This document shows, piece after piece, positions 52,371 to 61,585 of a stretch of 64,000 bases of DNA; position 1 is the stretch's first letter, and every line of letters begins with the position of its first letter. The notes beneath the pieces are model-generated. The model was not told the DNA's origin and made no database searches. It was given only the letters and a program-made list of their open reading frames with translations. The stretch is from NCBI RefSeq assembly GCF_003050925.1, contig NZ_QAOV01000001.1, positions 310,001-374,000 of the forward strand, written 5' to 3'. A program made the translations under genes and the position numbers. Origin of the DNA: Pseudomonas sp. GV085 (GTDB lineage: Bacteria > Pseudomonadota > Gammaproteobacteria > Pseudomonadales > Pseudomonadaceae).

Positions 52371-52398
52371 TTGAATAGTCCTTAAAAATCAGTATTAT
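52371..52398 (+). promoter_or_regulatory. Promoter of tRNA-Lys
   Basis: TTGAAT (52371-52376) and TATTAT (52393-52398), 16-bp spacer, followed by a GC-rich discriminator ACGCGCC, as in stable RNA promoters. Predicted start lies ~10 nt before the tRNA. Confidence 0.75.
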
Positions 52399-52415
52399 AC
52401 GCGCCACCACACAGC

Positions 52416-52491
52416 GGGTCGTTAGCTCAGTTGGTAGAGCAGTTGGCTTTTAACCAATTGGTCGTAGGTTCGAATCCCACACGACCCACCA
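52416..52491 (+). tRNA. tRNA-Lys (anticodon TTT)
   Basis: 76 nt with encoded CCA. Acceptor GGGTCGT pairs with ACGACCC, the anticodon stem TTGG/CCAA encloses loop CTTTTAA, giving anticodon TTT, and the T arm has GGTTCGAATCC. It lies alone between queC and nadA, the place where pseudomonad tRNA-Lys is a known integration site for PAPI-1/pKLC102-type islands. Confidence 0.97.
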
Positions 52492-52511
52492 TTTTTGGCG
52501 GTTTAGAAAAT

Positions 52512-52552
52512 CCGGAAGGCCCACGCAAGTGAGGATTTCCGGGTTTTTTTTT
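52512..52552 (+). terminator. Terminator after tRNA-Lys
   Basis: CCGGAA pairs with TTCCGG (19-nt loop), followed by a run of nine T residues, 21 bp after the tRNA. Confidence 0.8.
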
Positions 52553-52761
52553 GCCCGCGATTCAAGTCCGCTTCGCTGCGGGCTGCTGCGCATGACGCAG
52601 GTCAGAATCACCTTTTGCATCCTTCCGATATTCTGTAGCCTTGCGCAGCTTCAACGCTGTCCGTGCCTGATCAATACTCACTTTCCCGGCGGTACCCCGA
52701 TGGGTCCGGAGCCGGGTGTATACTCGACTTTCGCGCGAATGCGCCTGCAGGTCTTGCGAAC

Positions 52762-53820
52762 ATGACGCAAATTTCCGAACGCCTTCTGGTTCAAGCTCAC
52801 CTCGACGCCAAGCAGCCCAAGCCGCTGACCGCCGATGAAGAGGCTTATTACCGTGCTGCCATCGCTGCCGAGCTCAAGGCTCAGGACGCGGTGCTGGTGG
52901 CCCATTTCTATTGTGACCCTGTGATTCAGGCGCTGGCCGAAGAGACGGGCGGTTGTGTCTCCGACTCGCTGGAGATGGCCCGCTTCGGCAACGCCCATCC
53001 AGCGAAGACCGTGGTCGTCGCCGGCGTGAAGTTCATGGGCGAGACCGCCAAGATTCTCAACCCGGAAAAACGCGTGCTGATGCCGACACTCGAAGCGACC
53101 TGTTCGCTCGACCTGGGCTGCCCGGTGGACGAGTTTTCCGCGTTCTGCGATCAACACCCGGAGCGCACGGTGGTGGTGTACGCCAACACCTCCGCTGCGG
53201 TAAAGGCCCGAGCGGATTGGGTCGTGACTTCAAGCTGTGCGCTGGAAATCGTTGAAAGCCTGATGGACAACGGCGAGACCATCATCTGGGGCCCGGACAA
53301 GCACCTGGGTACCTACATCCAGCGCCAGACCGGTGCCGACATGCTGCTGTGGGACGGTGCCTGCATCGTTCACGAAGAGTTCAAGTCCAAGCAGCTTGAA
53401 GACATGAAGGCGCTGTACCCGGATGCTGCGATCCTGGTGCACCCGGAGTCGCCGACATCGGTGATTGAACTGGCCGATGCCGTGGGTTCGACCAGTCAGT
53501 TGATCGCGGCAGCACAGAGCCTGCCGAACAAGACGCTGATCGTGGCGACCGACCGCGGCATTTTCTACAAGATGCAGCAGTTGTGCCCGGACAAGGTCTT
53601 TATCGAAGCCCCGACGGCAGGTAACGGCGCGGCGTGCCGCAGTTGTGCGCATTGCCCGTGGATGGCCATGAACACCCTTGAGCGCACGCTCAAGGCGTTG
53701 AAGGAAGGGTCGAACGAGATCTTTGTCGACCCGGCGCTGATTCCGCAGGCGATTCGCCCGCTCAAGCGCATGCTCGATTTCACCCAGGCGGCGCGGATGA
53801 AGCTGGCCGGTAACGCCTGA
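52762..53820 (+). CDS. nadA: Quinolinate synthase
   Basis: A 352-residue 4Fe-4S enzyme making quinolinate from iminoaspartate and DHAP for NAD. ATG 52762 ([17 protein letters not shown]). Cluster cysteines lie in [24 protein letters not shown] and [21 protein letters not shown] at 52719-52724 could be a -10. It lies directly downstream of tRNA-Lys with no island between. Confidence 0.96.
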   Translation: MTQISERLLVQAHLDAKQPKPLTADEEAYYRAAIAAELKAQDAVLVAHFYCDPVIQALAEETGGCVSDSLEMARFGNAHPAKTVVVAGVKFMGETAKILNPEKRVLMPTLEATCSLDLGCPVDEFSAFCDQHPERTVVVYANTSAAVKARADWVVTSSCALEIVESLMDNGETIIWGPDKHLGTYIQRQTGADMLLWDGACIVHEEFKSKQLEDMKALYPDAAILVHPESPTSVIELADAVGSTSQLIAAAQSLPNKTLIVATDRGIFYKMQQLCPDKVFIEAPTAGNGAACRSCAHCPWMAMNTLERTLKALKEGSNEIFVDPALIPQAIRPLKRMLDFTQAARMKLAGNA

Positions 53821-53847
53821 GGTCTATCAGGAACGCTGCATAAAAAC

Positions 53848-53937
53848 TGTAGGAGTGAGCCTGCTCGCGATGGCGGTCTGTCAGTCATATCAATGTTGAC
53901 TGATACGCCGCCATCGCGAGCAGGCTCGCTCCTACAG
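53848..53937. repeat. REPIN, class B
   Basis: CTGTAGGAGTGAGCCTGCTC at the left and GAGCAGGCTCGCTCCTACAG at the right, about 50 bp apart, between convergent nadA and the RDD gene. Arms differ at one base (GTGAG vs GCGAG). Confidence 0.92.
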
Positions 53938-53956
53938 TGGTTTCTGCGTCGGGAAA

Positions 53957-54445
53957 CTATTTGGTTTTTTTCGGAACCCGCACAAGCTGGGTATTGGAGT
54001 ACATGTCATGCCAGCTGCGTTCCTGTTTGTCGAACAGCGACCAGAAGAATCCCAGACCAACACACAGCAACGAAGCAAACGACACCACAAAGCGCAGCAG
54101 CGCCTGCCACAGGCTGATGGACGATCCGTCGGCATTCTGTACCCGGATGCACCAGACCTGCATGCCCAGCGTCTGACCAGACCAGGTCCAGAATTTGGCG
54201 AAGAAGCCGAACAGTACGAACAACAGGACTGTGGAGAGCAGGGGATCACCGTCCAGCGCGCCCGCTTCGGTCAGGGAGCGCATCCTCTCTTCGCCGATGA
54301 TCGCCATCTGGATCATCTTGTAGATGCCGCTGGTGACGATCAGCAGGGCGGTGCACAGCAGGAAATCATAGAACATGGCTGCCAGGCGACGACCCAGGCC
54401 AGCGGCAGGAAAGTCGCCCTGGGGAGTAAGCAGGTGTTTCGACAT
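53957..54445 (-). CDS. RDD family membrane protein
   Basis: A 162-residue protein with an RDD fold: GRRLAAMFYDFLLCTALL near the start (the Arg and Asp of the name), a middle helix pair (STVLLFVLFGFFAKFW) and GQTLGMQVWCIRVQNADG, ending with a cytoplasmic tail with FFWSLFDKQERSWHDM. Unlike the larger RDD protein at 13151 it stands alone. Possibly a small transporter; unproven. Confidence 0.87.
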   Translation of the reverse strand: MSKHLLTPQGDFPAAGLGRRLAAMFYDFLLCTALLIVTSGIYKMIQMAIIGEERMRSLTEAGALDGDPLLSTVLLFVLFGFFAKFWTWSGQTLGMQVWCIRVQNADGSSISLWQALLRFVVSFASLLCVGLGFFWSLFDKQERSWHDMYSNTQLVRVPKKTK

Positions 54446-54493
54446 GGCAGGCTCTCGGCGAAAAAAGAAGCCATTTTACGGATTTACGCGCAC

Positions 54494-54528
54494 AAAAAAG
54501 CCCCTGATGTCAGCATCAGGGGCTTTTT
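54494..54528 (-). terminator. Terminator of the cold-shock gene
   Basis: On the minus strand AAAAAGCCCCTGATG, loop CTGA, CATCAGGGGCTTTTTT, just after the cold-shock stop. Confidence 0.92.
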
Positions 54529-54540
54529 CGTTACAGAAGA

Positions 54541-54753
54541 TTAGGCTTCTGCTTGTACTTCGTCAGCCTGCATGCCTTTCTGGCCCTGCACGGCGATGAA
54601 GGTCACTTTCTGGCCTTCTTTCAGGCTCTTGAAGCCGTTGCCCTGGATGGCGCGGAAATGCACGAACAGATCCGGACCGCTTTCAGGAGTGATAAAACCA
54701 AAACCTTTCTCGTCGTTAAACCACTTGACGGTACCGCTCTGACGTTGGGACAT
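54541..54753 (-). CDS. CspA-family cold-shock protein
   Basis: A 70-residue RNA chaperone. RNP1 is KGFGFITPE and RNP2 is DLFVHFRAI, starting [15 protein letters not shown]. It belongs to the CapB/CspD-like set of Pseudomonas; the exact paralogue is unclear. The next 400 bp upstream has no gene and should include a long leader, as in cold-regulated csp genes. Confidence 0.95.
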
Positions 54754-55157
54754 TTCTTATTTCCTTTGACGCAAAAATTAATGACAGTCTCCTTCTTATG
54801 AAAGAGTACTGGGGCTGGTTGCAGGAGAGTAAGAAGACGTCGAACGGGATGTAGCTAACTTGTAGGCTACTGCCCAGGTCACGATTCCAAGCGACCCATG
54901 CAAACACAGTGAACAAACTCTACGCCAACTACGGGAGAAAAAACAAGCCCCGTGAAGGCCCCGTATTTCCTCAGGTTGATGGCATTTAGTCCGTCCACTA
55001 GTGGGGCCTTATACGCTAGCGTTGTTCAATTGCTTTCGATCGTTATAAGCAAAGTTCATAATCGAAGCTAAGAGCCAAACAATGCACTATTTTATGGCGG
55101 TTGCGTTACACATTAGTGCGCAGTTAACGCAACCGCGTTACTTATAGGAACATTCTA
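54754..55157. other. Cold-shock leader and gcvT downstream region
   Basis: A 404-bp stretch without a supported gene. On the minus strand it starts after gcvT and runs into the cold-shock gene. It is AT-rich (for example ATTCTATCAG side and TTATAACGATCGAAAG), includes the strong inverted repeat at 55097-55136, and probably holds the cold-shock promoter and long leader. I could not place the promoter. Confidence 0.45.
55097..55136. repeat. Perfect 12-bp inverted repeat downstream of gcvT
   Basis: GCGGTTGCGTTA (55097-55108) mirrors TAACGCAACCGC (55125-55136), with 16 bp between. No T-run follows on either strand, so it may be a protein site or a structured terminator of gcvT that relies on another factor. 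Confidence 0.7.
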
Positions 55158-56282
55158 TCAGCCACGATAGTAGCGTTGTGGAACAAATGGCATTTTGCTT
55201 ACAAGCAAAGGCACCTTTTTCCCACGAACGATCGCCCAAACCGGTGTGTCCAGTGCGATGTAGGCGCTGTCGACATAGCCCATGGCCAGCGGACCGCCCA
55301 GGGTCGGCCCGAAACCGCCGCTGCAGACGCTACCGATGATATCGCCAGCTTCGTTGACGATCTCGGCACCTTCGCGCACGGGTGTGCGTTCCTGGGGTAG
55401 CAGGCCTACACGTTTACGGTTCACGCCTGCCTGTTGCTGGGTGAATACGGTATCGGCGCCAGGGAAGCCGCCGGCCCGTGCGCCATCGGCGCGACGTGGC
55501 TTGGAGATCGCCCACAGCAGGCTTGCTTCGATCGGGGTGGTGTCGGTGTTCATGTCGTGGCCGTACAGGCACAGGCCGGCTTCCAGGCGCAGGGAATCGC
55601 GGGCGCCAAGACCGATGGCGGCCACTTCCGGTTCGGCCAGCAGGGCGCGAGCCAGGGCTTCGGCATTGGCGGCGGGTACGGAAATTTCGAAACCGTCTTC
55701 ACCGGTGTAACCCGAGCGGCTGACAAAGCAGTCCACGCCCACCAGCTTCACGCGGGCGAACTGCATGAAGGTCATCTTCGCAACTGTAGGCGCCAGACGT
55801 GCCAGTACGGTGACGGCGGCCGGGCCTTGCAGGGCGAGCAGGGCGCGTTCTTCGAACAGCGGTTCGATCGTGCACTGGTCGCCAATGTGCTGGCGCAGGT
55901 GTGCCAGGTCCTGATCCTTGCACGCGGCGTTGACCACCAGGAACAGTTCGTCGTTACCCAGGTTGGCGACCATCAGGTCGTCGAGGATGCCGCCGGTCGC
56001 ATTGGTGAACATGGCATAGCGCTGCATGCCCACCGGCAGGTCGATGATGTCCACCGGCACCAGGGTTTCCAGGGCCTTGGCGGCATTGGCGCCGGTCAGG
56101 CGGATCTGGCCCATGTGCGAGACATCGAACAGCCCGGCCTGGTCGCGGGTGTGCTGGTGTTCTTTCATCACGCCCAGCGGGTATTGCACGGGCATGTCGT
56201 AGCCGGCGAACGGCACCATGCGCGCGCCGAGTTCGATGTGCAGGGCGTGCAACGGGGTTTTCAACAGTTGTTCGGTGGACAT
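55158..56282 (-). CDS. gcvT: Aminomethyltransferase, glycine cleavage T protein
   Basis: A 374-residue THF-dependent enzyme that frees ammonia from the aminomethyl-lipoyl arm of GcvH and forms methylene-THF. Family motifs: VPFAGYDMPVQYP, FDVSHMGQIRLTG, SRSGYTGEDGFEI and DSLRLEAGLCLYGHD. It is the last gene of a minus-strand operon with sdaA, gcvP and gcvH. Confidence 0.96.
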   Translation of the reverse strand: MSTEQLLKTPLHALHIELGARMVPFAGYDMPVQYPLGVMKEHQHTRDQAGLFDVSHMGQIRLTGANAAKALETLVPVDIIDLPVGMQRYAMFTNATGGILDDLMVANLGNDELFLVVNAACKDQDLAHLRQHIGDQCTIEPLFEERALLALQGPAAVTVLARLAPTVAKMTFMQFARVKLVGVDCFVSRSGYTGEDGFEISVPAANAEALARALLAEPEVAAIGLGARDSLRLEAGLCLYGHDMNTDTTPIEASLLWAISKPRRADGARAGGFPGADTVFTQQQAGVNRKRVGLLPQERTPVREGAEIVNEAGDIIGSVCSGGFGPTLGGPLAMGYVDSAYIALDTPVWAIVRGKKVPLLVSKMPFVPQRYYRG

Positions 56283-56318
56283 ATTCAGCTCCTGAAGATG
56301 GGTGCAGATGAGCGCGCA

Positions 56319-57695
56319 TCAGCACTCGATAATGTTGACCGCCAAACCGCCACGGGCGGTTTCCTTGTATTTGCTTTTCATGTCGGCGCCGGTCTGGCGC
56401 ATGGTACGGATGACCTTGTCGAGGGAGACAAAGTGTTGCCCGTCGCCGCGCATGGCCATGCGCACGGCATTGATGGCCTTGACCGAGCCCATGGCGTTGC
56501 GCTCGATGCAAGGCACTTGCACCAGCCCGCCAATCGGGTCGCAGGTCAGCCCGAGGTTGTGTTCCATGCCGATTTCCGCGGCGTTCTCCACTTGTTGCAC
56601 GGTGCCGCCAAGCACTTCGCACAAGGCCCCGGCGGCCATCGAGCAGGCGACGCCGACTTCGCCCTGGCAGCCGACTTCGGCGCCGGAGATCGAGGCGTTT
56701 TCCTTGTACAGAATGCCGATGGCTGCGGCAGTGAGCAGAAAACGCACGACGCCGTCGTCATTCGAGCCCGGGATGAAACGCATGTAGTAATGCAGCACTG
56801 CCGGAATGATCCCCGCCGCACCGTTGGTGGGCGCGGTCACGACGCGCCCGCCGTTGGCGTTCTCCTCGTTGACCGCCAGGGCGTAGAGATTGACCCAGTC
56901 CAGCACCGACAGCGGGTCGCGCAAAGACGATTCCGGGTTCTTGCACAATTGCCGATGCAGCGCGGCGGCCCGGCGTTTGACCTTCAGCCCGCCAGGCAGG
57001 ATGCCTTCATTGCGGCATCCGGCGGCGACGCAGTCCTGCATCACTTGCCAGATTTTCAGCAGGCCTGCGCGGGTTTCCGCTTCCGGACGCCAGGCGCTTT
57101 CGTTGGTCAGCATCACCTGGCTGATCGACAGCCCGTATTTGACGCAATGACCGAGAAGATCCTTGGCGCTTTTGAACGGAAAGGTCAGGGGCGTGGCGTC
57201 TTCGACGATGCGGTCGGCACCGGCGGCGTCCTCATCGACCACAAAACCGCCGCCGACCGAGTAGTACTCGCGGCTGCGGATCTGCAGGCCCGCTGCGTCG
57301 AAGGCGCGGAAAATCATGCCGTTGGGGTGATAGGCCAACGGTTTGCGAATCATCGCCAGGTGTTCTTTCTCGTTGAACGCAATGCTGTGTTCACCGAGCA
57401 GGTTCAAGCGTCCGTTGCTGCGGATTTCTTGCAGGCGTGCGGCGACGGTTTCCGTATCCACGGTGTCCGGGTGCTCGCCTTCCAGGCCCAGCAGCACAGC
57501 CTTGTCACTGCCGTGGCCTTTGCCAGTGGCGCCGAGCGAGCCGTACAGCTCGACCTTGACGCAGGTGGTGGCCGGCAGCAGACCTTCACGGCGCAGGCCT
57601 TCGACGAAACGCGCAGCGGCGCGCATCGGGCCGACGGTGTGAGAGCTGGAGGGGCCGATGCCAATCTTGAACAGGTCGAACACGCTTAACGACAT
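56319..57695 (-). CDS. sdaA: L-serine ammonia-lyase (iron-sulfur)
   Basis: A 458-residue 4Fe-4S enzyme turning L-serine to pyruvate and ammonia. ATG 57695 ([19 protein letters not shown]). The beta domain has the [17 protein letters not shown] pattern, and cluster cysteines fall in [18 protein letters not shown] and [10 protein letters not shown]. It sits between gcvP and gcvT: glycine cleavage feeds SHMT-made serine, which this enzyme removes. A class A REPIN lies just upstream. Confidence 0.96.
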   Translation of the reverse strand: MSLSVFDLFKIGIGPSSSHTVGPMRAAARFVEGLRREGLLPATTCVKVELYGSLGATGKGHGSDKAVLLGLEGEHPDTVDTETVAARLQEIRSNGRLNLLGEHSIAFNEKEHLAMIRKPLAYHPNGMIFRAFDAAGLQIRSREYYSVGGGFVVDEDAAGADRIVEDATPLTFPFKSAKDLLGHCVKYGLSISQVMLTNESAWRPEAETRAGLLKIWQVMQDCVAAGCRNEGILPGGLKVKRRAAALHRQLCKNPESSLRDPLSVLDWVNLYALAVNEENANGGRVVTAPTNGAAGIIPAVLHYYMRFIPGSNDDGVVRFLLTAAAIGILYKENASISGAEVGCQGEVGVACSMAAGALCEVLGGTVQQVENAAEIGMEHNLGLTCDPIGGLVQVPCIERNAMGSVKAINAVRMAMRGDGQHFVSLDKVIRTMRQTGADMKSKYKETARGGLAVNIIEC

Positions 57696-57744
57696 GGTGG
57701 TTCTCCGGTTTCTTGTTATAGGCGTATCACGGGAGATGCTGTGC

Positions 57745-57827
57745 GTAGGAGCTGCCGCAGGCTGCGATCTTTTGATCCTGTTTTTCAAGATCAAGATCAA
57801 AAGATCGCAGCCTGCGGCAGCTCCTAC
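57745..57827. repeat. REPIN, class A
   Basis: GTAGGAGCTGCCGCAGGCTG at the left and CAGCCTGCGGCAGCTCCTAC at the right, about 43 bp apart, between gcvP and sdaA on the minus-strand operon. An inner TTTTGATC/GATCAAAA pair extends the fold. Confidence 0.94.
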
Positions 57828-57882
57828 AGGGTATTGCGGTGTTTCTGAAAGTGGGGGCGAGTAAATCCGCCCCCTCATTGGT

Positions 57883-60735
57883 TTAAGCGTAGCTTTCGAT
57901 CGACGGGCAGGCGCAGACCAGGTTGCGGTCGCCAAACACGTTGTCGACACGACCGACCGGCGGCCAGTACTTGCCTTCGATCAGCGACGCAACCGGGTAC
58001 ACCGCTTGCTCGCGGCTGTACGGGTGCGACCACTCGCCGACCAGCTCCTTGGCGGTGTGCGGCGCGTTTTTCAGCGGGTTGTCGTCCTTGTCCAGGGTGC
58101 CGTTTTCCACCGCGCGGATTTCTTCGCGGATGCGGATCATGGCGTCGCAGAAGCGGTCCAGTTCTTCCTTTGACTCGCTTTCGGTCGGCTCGATCATCAG
58201 TGTGCCGGCCACCGGGAACGACATGGTCGGCGCGTGGAAGCCGAAGTCGATCAGGCGCTTGGCGACGTCATCGACGCTGATGCCGCTGCTGTCTTTCAGT
58301 GGGCGCAGATCAAGGATGCACTCGTGCGCCACCAGGCCGTTGCTGCCGGTGTACAGCACTGGATAGTGCTCTTCGAGGCGACGGGAGATGTAGTTGGCAT
58401 TGAGGATCGCCAGTTGCGATGCGCGCTTGAGGCCCGCCCCACCCATCATGCGAATGTACATCCAGGTGATCGGCAGAATGCTCGCGCTGCCGAACGGTGC
58501 CGCGCAAACGGCGCCTTCCTTGCGCTCCATCTGTGCGTGGCCCGGCAGGAATGGCGCCAGGTGTGATTTCACGCCGATCGGGCCGACGCCCGGGCCGCCA
58601 CCGCCGTGGGGGATGCAGAAGGTCTTGTGCAGGTTCAGGTGCGACACGTCGCCGCCGAACTTGCCCGGCGCGCAGAGGCCGACCATGGCGTTCATGTTGG
58701 CGCCGTCGATGTACACCTGGCCGCCGTTGTCATGAACGATGCCGCAGATTTCGCGGATGCCTTCTTCGAACACACCGTGGGTGGACGGGTAGGTGATCAT
58801 CAGCGCGGCGAGGTGTTCGCGGTGCTCGATGGCCTTGGCGCGCAGGTCTTCGATATCGACGTTGCCACGGGCATCGCACGCGGTCACGACCACGCGCATG
58901 CCGGCCATGTTGGCGGTGGCCGGGTTGGTGCCGTGGGCCGACGACGGGATCAGGCAGATGTCGCGACGGTCTTCGCCACGGCTCTGGTGGTAGGCACGGA
59001 TCGCCAAGAGACCTGCGTACTCACCCTGGGAACCGGCGTTCGGTTGCAGCGAAACCGAGTCATAACCGGTGGCCGCGCAAAGCATGGCTTCCAGCTCGTC
59101 GGTCAATTGCTGGTAGCCGGCGCTTTGCTCGGCCGGGGCGAACGGGTGCAGGGCGCCGAACTCGGCCCAGGTCACCGGGATCATTTCGCTGGCGGCGTTG
59201 AGTTTCATGGTGCACGAACCCAGCGGGATCATGGTGCGGTCCAGCGCCAGGTCCTTGTCCGCCAGTTTGCGCAGGTAGCGCATCAGCTCGGTTTCCGAGT
59301 GATAGCGGTTGAACACCGGGTGGCTGAGGATCGGCGACTGACGCACCAGCGCGGCCGGGATGGTGCTGACGACCGACGCGGCGAGGGCGGCGAAGTCCGG
59401 CAGGGCCTTGCCGTCGGACAGCAGGCTCCACAGGGTTTCAACATCGGCCTGAGTGGTGGTTTCGTCCAGGGACAGGCCCAGGCGCTCGCCATCGACCACG
59501 CGCAGGTTGATGCGCTGGGCGTGTGCCTTGTCGTGCAGGGTCGCGGTTTGAGCGCCGGTCTTCACGGTCAGGGTGTCGAAGAAGCTCGTTTGCTCGACGT
59601 TCAGACCCAATGCGCTCAAGCCTTTGGCCAGGATTGCAGTCAGGTGATGGATGCGATTGGCGATCTGCGTCAGGCCTTTTGGACCGTGGTACACGGCATA
59701 CATGCTGGCGATGTTGGCCAGCAGTACTTGCGCGGTGCAGATGTTGCTGGTGGCTTTCTCGCGACGGATGTGTTGTTCGCGGGTCTGCATGGCCAAGCGC
59801 AGGGCCGGGTTGCCGAAGCGGTCTACGGAAACACCGACCAGACGGCCCGGCATGTCACGCTTGAACGCGTCCTTGGTGGAGAAGTACGCCGCGTGCGGGC
59901 CACCGAAGCCCAACGGCACGCCGAAGCGTTGTGCACTGCCGATGGCTACGTCGGCACCGAATTCGCCCGGCGCGGTCAGCACGGTCAGGGCCAGCAGGTC
60001 GGCAGCCACGGCGACGAGGGCGTTGGCGGCGTGGAAGCGTTCGGTCAGCTCGCGGTAATCGAATACGTCACCGTTGCTTGCCGGGTATTGCAGCAGCGCG
60101 CCGAAGAACGGCGTCACGTCAGTCAGCTCGCGTTCGTCGCCAACCACCACGTCGATGCCCAAAGGCTCGGCACGGGTGCGCAGCACGTCGAGGGTCTGCG
60201 GGTGGCAATGCACGGAGGCGAAGAAGGCGTGGCTGCCCTTGTTCTTGCTCAGGCGTTTGCAGAAGGTCATGGCTTCGGCAGCGGCGGTGGCTTCGTCGAG
60301 CAGGGAGGCGTTGGCGATCGGCAGGCCGGTGAGGTCGCTGATCAGGGTCTGGAAGTTCAGCAGCGCTTCGAGACGGCCCTGGGAGATTTCTGGCTGGTAC
60401 GGGGTGTAGGCGGTGTACCAGGCCGGATTTTCCAGCAGGTTGCGCAGGATCGGCGACGGCGTGTGGGTGCCGTAGTAGCCCTGGCCGATGTAGGTTTTGA
60501 ATAGCTGGTTTTTAGTCGCGATGGACTTGATCAAGGCCAGGGCGTCGGCTTCGCTCAGACCGTCTTCCAGACCGAGGACGCTGGTGCCCTTGATGCTGTC
60601 GGGAATCACGCTGGCGCTCAGGGCTTCCAGGGAGTCGAAACCGAGGCTGTTGAGCATGGCTTGCTCGTCACCGGCGCGCGGGCCGATGTGACGGGCGATG
60701 AATTCGTTGGCGGTGGTCAGATTGATCTGGGTCAT
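57883..60735 (-). CDS. gcvP: Glycine dehydrogenase (decarboxylating), P protein
   Basis: A 950-residue PLP enzyme that decarboxylates glycine and loads the aminomethyl group on GcvH. The N-half has [16 protein letters not shown]; the C-half has the PLP-lysine motif [20 protein letters not shown] and [13 protein letters not shown]. Length is typical of the fused homodimeric form. It follows gcvH after 11 bp. Confidence 0.97.
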   Translation of the reverse strand: MTQINLTTANEFIARHIGPRAGDEQAMLNSLGFDSLEALSASVIPDSIKGTSVLGLEDGLSEADALALIKSIATKNQLFKTYIGQGYYGTHTPSPILRNLLENPAWYTAYTPYQPEISQGRLEALLNFQTLISDLTGLPIANASLLDEATAAAEAMTFCKRLSKNKGSHAFFASVHCHPQTLDVLRTRAEPLGIDVVVGDERELTDVTPFFGALLQYPASNGDVFDYRELTERFHAANALVAVAADLLALTVLTAPGEFGADVAIGSAQRFGVPLGFGGPHAAYFSTKDAFKRDMPGRLVGVSVDRFGNPALRLAMQTREQHIRREKATSNICTAQVLLANIASMYAVYHGPKGLTQIANRIHHLTAILAKGLSALGLNVEQTSFFDTLTVKTGAQTATLHDKAHAQRINLRVVDGERLGLSLDETTTQADVETLWSLLSDGKALPDFAALAASVVSTIPAALVRQSPILSHPVFNRYHSETELMRYLRKLADKDLALDRTMIPLGSCTMKLNAASEMIPVTWAEFGALHPFAPAEQSAGYQQLTDELEAMLCAATGYDSVSLQPNAGSQGEYAGLLAIRAYHQSRGEDRRDICLIPSSAHGTNPATANMAGMRVVVTACDARGNVDIEDLRAKAIEHREHLAALMITYPSTHGVFEEGIREICGIVHDNGGQVYIDGANMNAMVGLCAPGKFGGDVSHLNLHKTFCIPHGGGGPGVGPIGVKSHLAPFLPGHAQMERKEGAVCAAPFGSASILPITWMYIRMMGGAGLKRASQLAILNANYISRRLEEHYPVLYTGSNGLVAHECILDLRPLKDSSGISVDDVAKRLIDFGFHAPTMSFPVAGTLMIEPTESESKEELDRFCDAMIRIREEIRAVENGTLDKDDNPLKNAPHTAKELVGEWSHPYSREQAVYPVASLIEGKYWPPVGRVDNVFGDRNLVCACPSIESYA

Positions 60736-60746
60736 GTCAGCGCTCC

Positions 60747-61130
60747 TCAGGCTTCGGCTTGGGCTTTGATCAGGCGGTCGTAGGCGTCCTGATCCAGCAG
60801 TTGGGCGACAGCCGAGGCGTCGCTTGGCTGGAAGCGGAAGAACCAGCCTTCGCCCAGAGGATCTTCGTTGACCAGTTCAGGGCTGCTGTCCAGCGCCGGG
60901 TTCACTTCCAGCACTTCACCGTCCAGCGGCATGTACACGCCGCTGGCAGCCTTTACCGATTCCACGGTGGCGGCTTCGGCGCCTTTGTCGTAGGACTGCA
61001 GCTCAGGCAGTTGAACGAAAACCACGTCGCCCAGGGCGTTCTGTGCGAAAGCGGTGATGCCGACTGTGACGCTGCCGTCAGCTTCGGTGCGCAGCCATTC
61101 GTGATCTTCAGTAAAACGCAACTCGCTCAT
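60747..61130 (-). CDS. gcvH: Glycine cleavage H protein
   Basis: A 127-residue lipoyl carrier. The lipoylated lysine is Lys60 in [13 protein letters not shown], with [15 protein letters not shown] before and [20 protein letters not shown] after. ATG 61130 has GGAGTTTCC just before it. It is first of the gcv operon, directly downstream of the sigma-54 promoter at 61209-61224. Confidence 0.97.
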   Translation of the reverse strand: MSELRFTEDHEWLRTEADGSVTVGITAFAQNALGDVVFVQLPELQSYDKGAEAATVESVKAASGVYMPLDGEVLEVNPALDSSPELVNEDPLGEGWFFRFQPSDASAVAQLLDQDAYDRLIKAQAEA

Positions 61131-61208
61131 GGAAACTCCTAAGGGGCCAGACTCGTCTGGTGGACGCGATTGAATGCTTGGGCGATGCCCGGGTTATGAG
61201 GAGTACAT

Positions 61209-61224
61209 AGCAAGAACGCGGCCA
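61209..61224 (-). promoter_or_regulatory. Sigma-54 promoter of the gcv operon
   Basis: On the minus strand TGGCCGCGTTCTTGCT: GG and GC are separated by exactly 10 nt, matching -24 (TGGC) and -12 (TTGCT) elements. Predicted start near 61198 leaves a ~68-nt leader before gcvH. Confidence 0.85.
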
Positions 61225-61289
61225 ACGTTGCTTTTATTGTTATTGATCAATGATTTAGGTTGTTTCGACAAGCGCTGAAATTCACACGT

Positions 61290-61307
61290 TGTAGCGAAAT
61301 CGATACG
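61290..61307. promoter_or_regulatory. GcsR-like binding site 1
   Basis: TGTAGCG-AAAT-CGATACG, 66 bp upstream of the -24 element. It matches the TyrR-like motif TGTAACG-N4-CGTTCCG (recalled for P. aeruginosa GcsR) at 11 of 14 positions. Confidence 0.55.
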
Positions 61308-61370
61308 GCGTATGTCAAGGATAAAAGCCGAGGTGGATCAAAGCCTTGTGCAGCCGTGATCGGAGAGGGG

Positions 61371-61407
61371 TGTAGCGATATCGTTCCGCTGTAGCGCTTT
61401 CAGTACA
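61371..61407. promoter_or_regulatory. GcsR-like binding sites 2 and 3 (adjacent)
   Basis: Site 2, TGTAGCG-ATAT-CGTTCCG (61371-61388), differs from the recalled GcsR motif at one base. Site 3, TGTAGCG-CTTT-CAGTACA (61390-61407), starts 19 bp later and matches the left half well. They lie about 150-180 bp upstream of the promoter, in the range of enhancer binding. Confidence 0.7.
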
Positions 61408-61461
61408 GATGGAGGTCGTTTTTAAACAGGTAAAGAAGTTTTCGAATTGACAACCCGTTCC

Positions 61462-61543
61462 GTAGGAGCTGCCGCAGGCTGCGATCTTGTCGCAGGCACC
61501 ATAAGATCAAAGTCAAAAGATCGCAGCCTGCGGCAGCTCCTAC
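61462..61543. repeat. REPIN, class A
   Basis: GTAGGAGCTGCCGCAGGCTG and CAGCCTGCGGCAGCTCCTAC, about 42 bp apart, downstream of gcsR and upstream of the GcsR-like sites. Confidence 0.93.
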
Positions 61544-61585
61544 ATGGGTTGGTGTACATAGCCCGCCATCTGTGGACTCAAGGCT

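Larger units (their letters stand above)
61131..61585 (-). promoter_or_regulatory. gcvH/gcsR intergenic regulatory region
   Basis: A 455-bp region on the minus strand between gcsR and gcvH. From gcvH outward it holds the -12/-24 promoter (61209-61224), 18-bp GcsR-like sites (61290-61407) and a class A REPIN (61462-61543). No gene is present. Confidence 0.75.

Noticed and set aside
55434..57689. 751-codon plus-strand frame opposite gcvT and sdaA
   Set aside because: Runs across two real genes and their gap on the other strand; Gly/His/Gln-rich, no family.
58606..60504. 632-codon plus-strand frame opposite gcvP
   Set aside because: Antisense shadow of gcvP with the same biased composition.
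61131..61208. Glycine riboswitch in the gcvH leader
   Set aside because: The predicted leader is only about 68 nt, too short for a tandem glycine aptamer, and control by GcsR and sigma-54 explains the locus.
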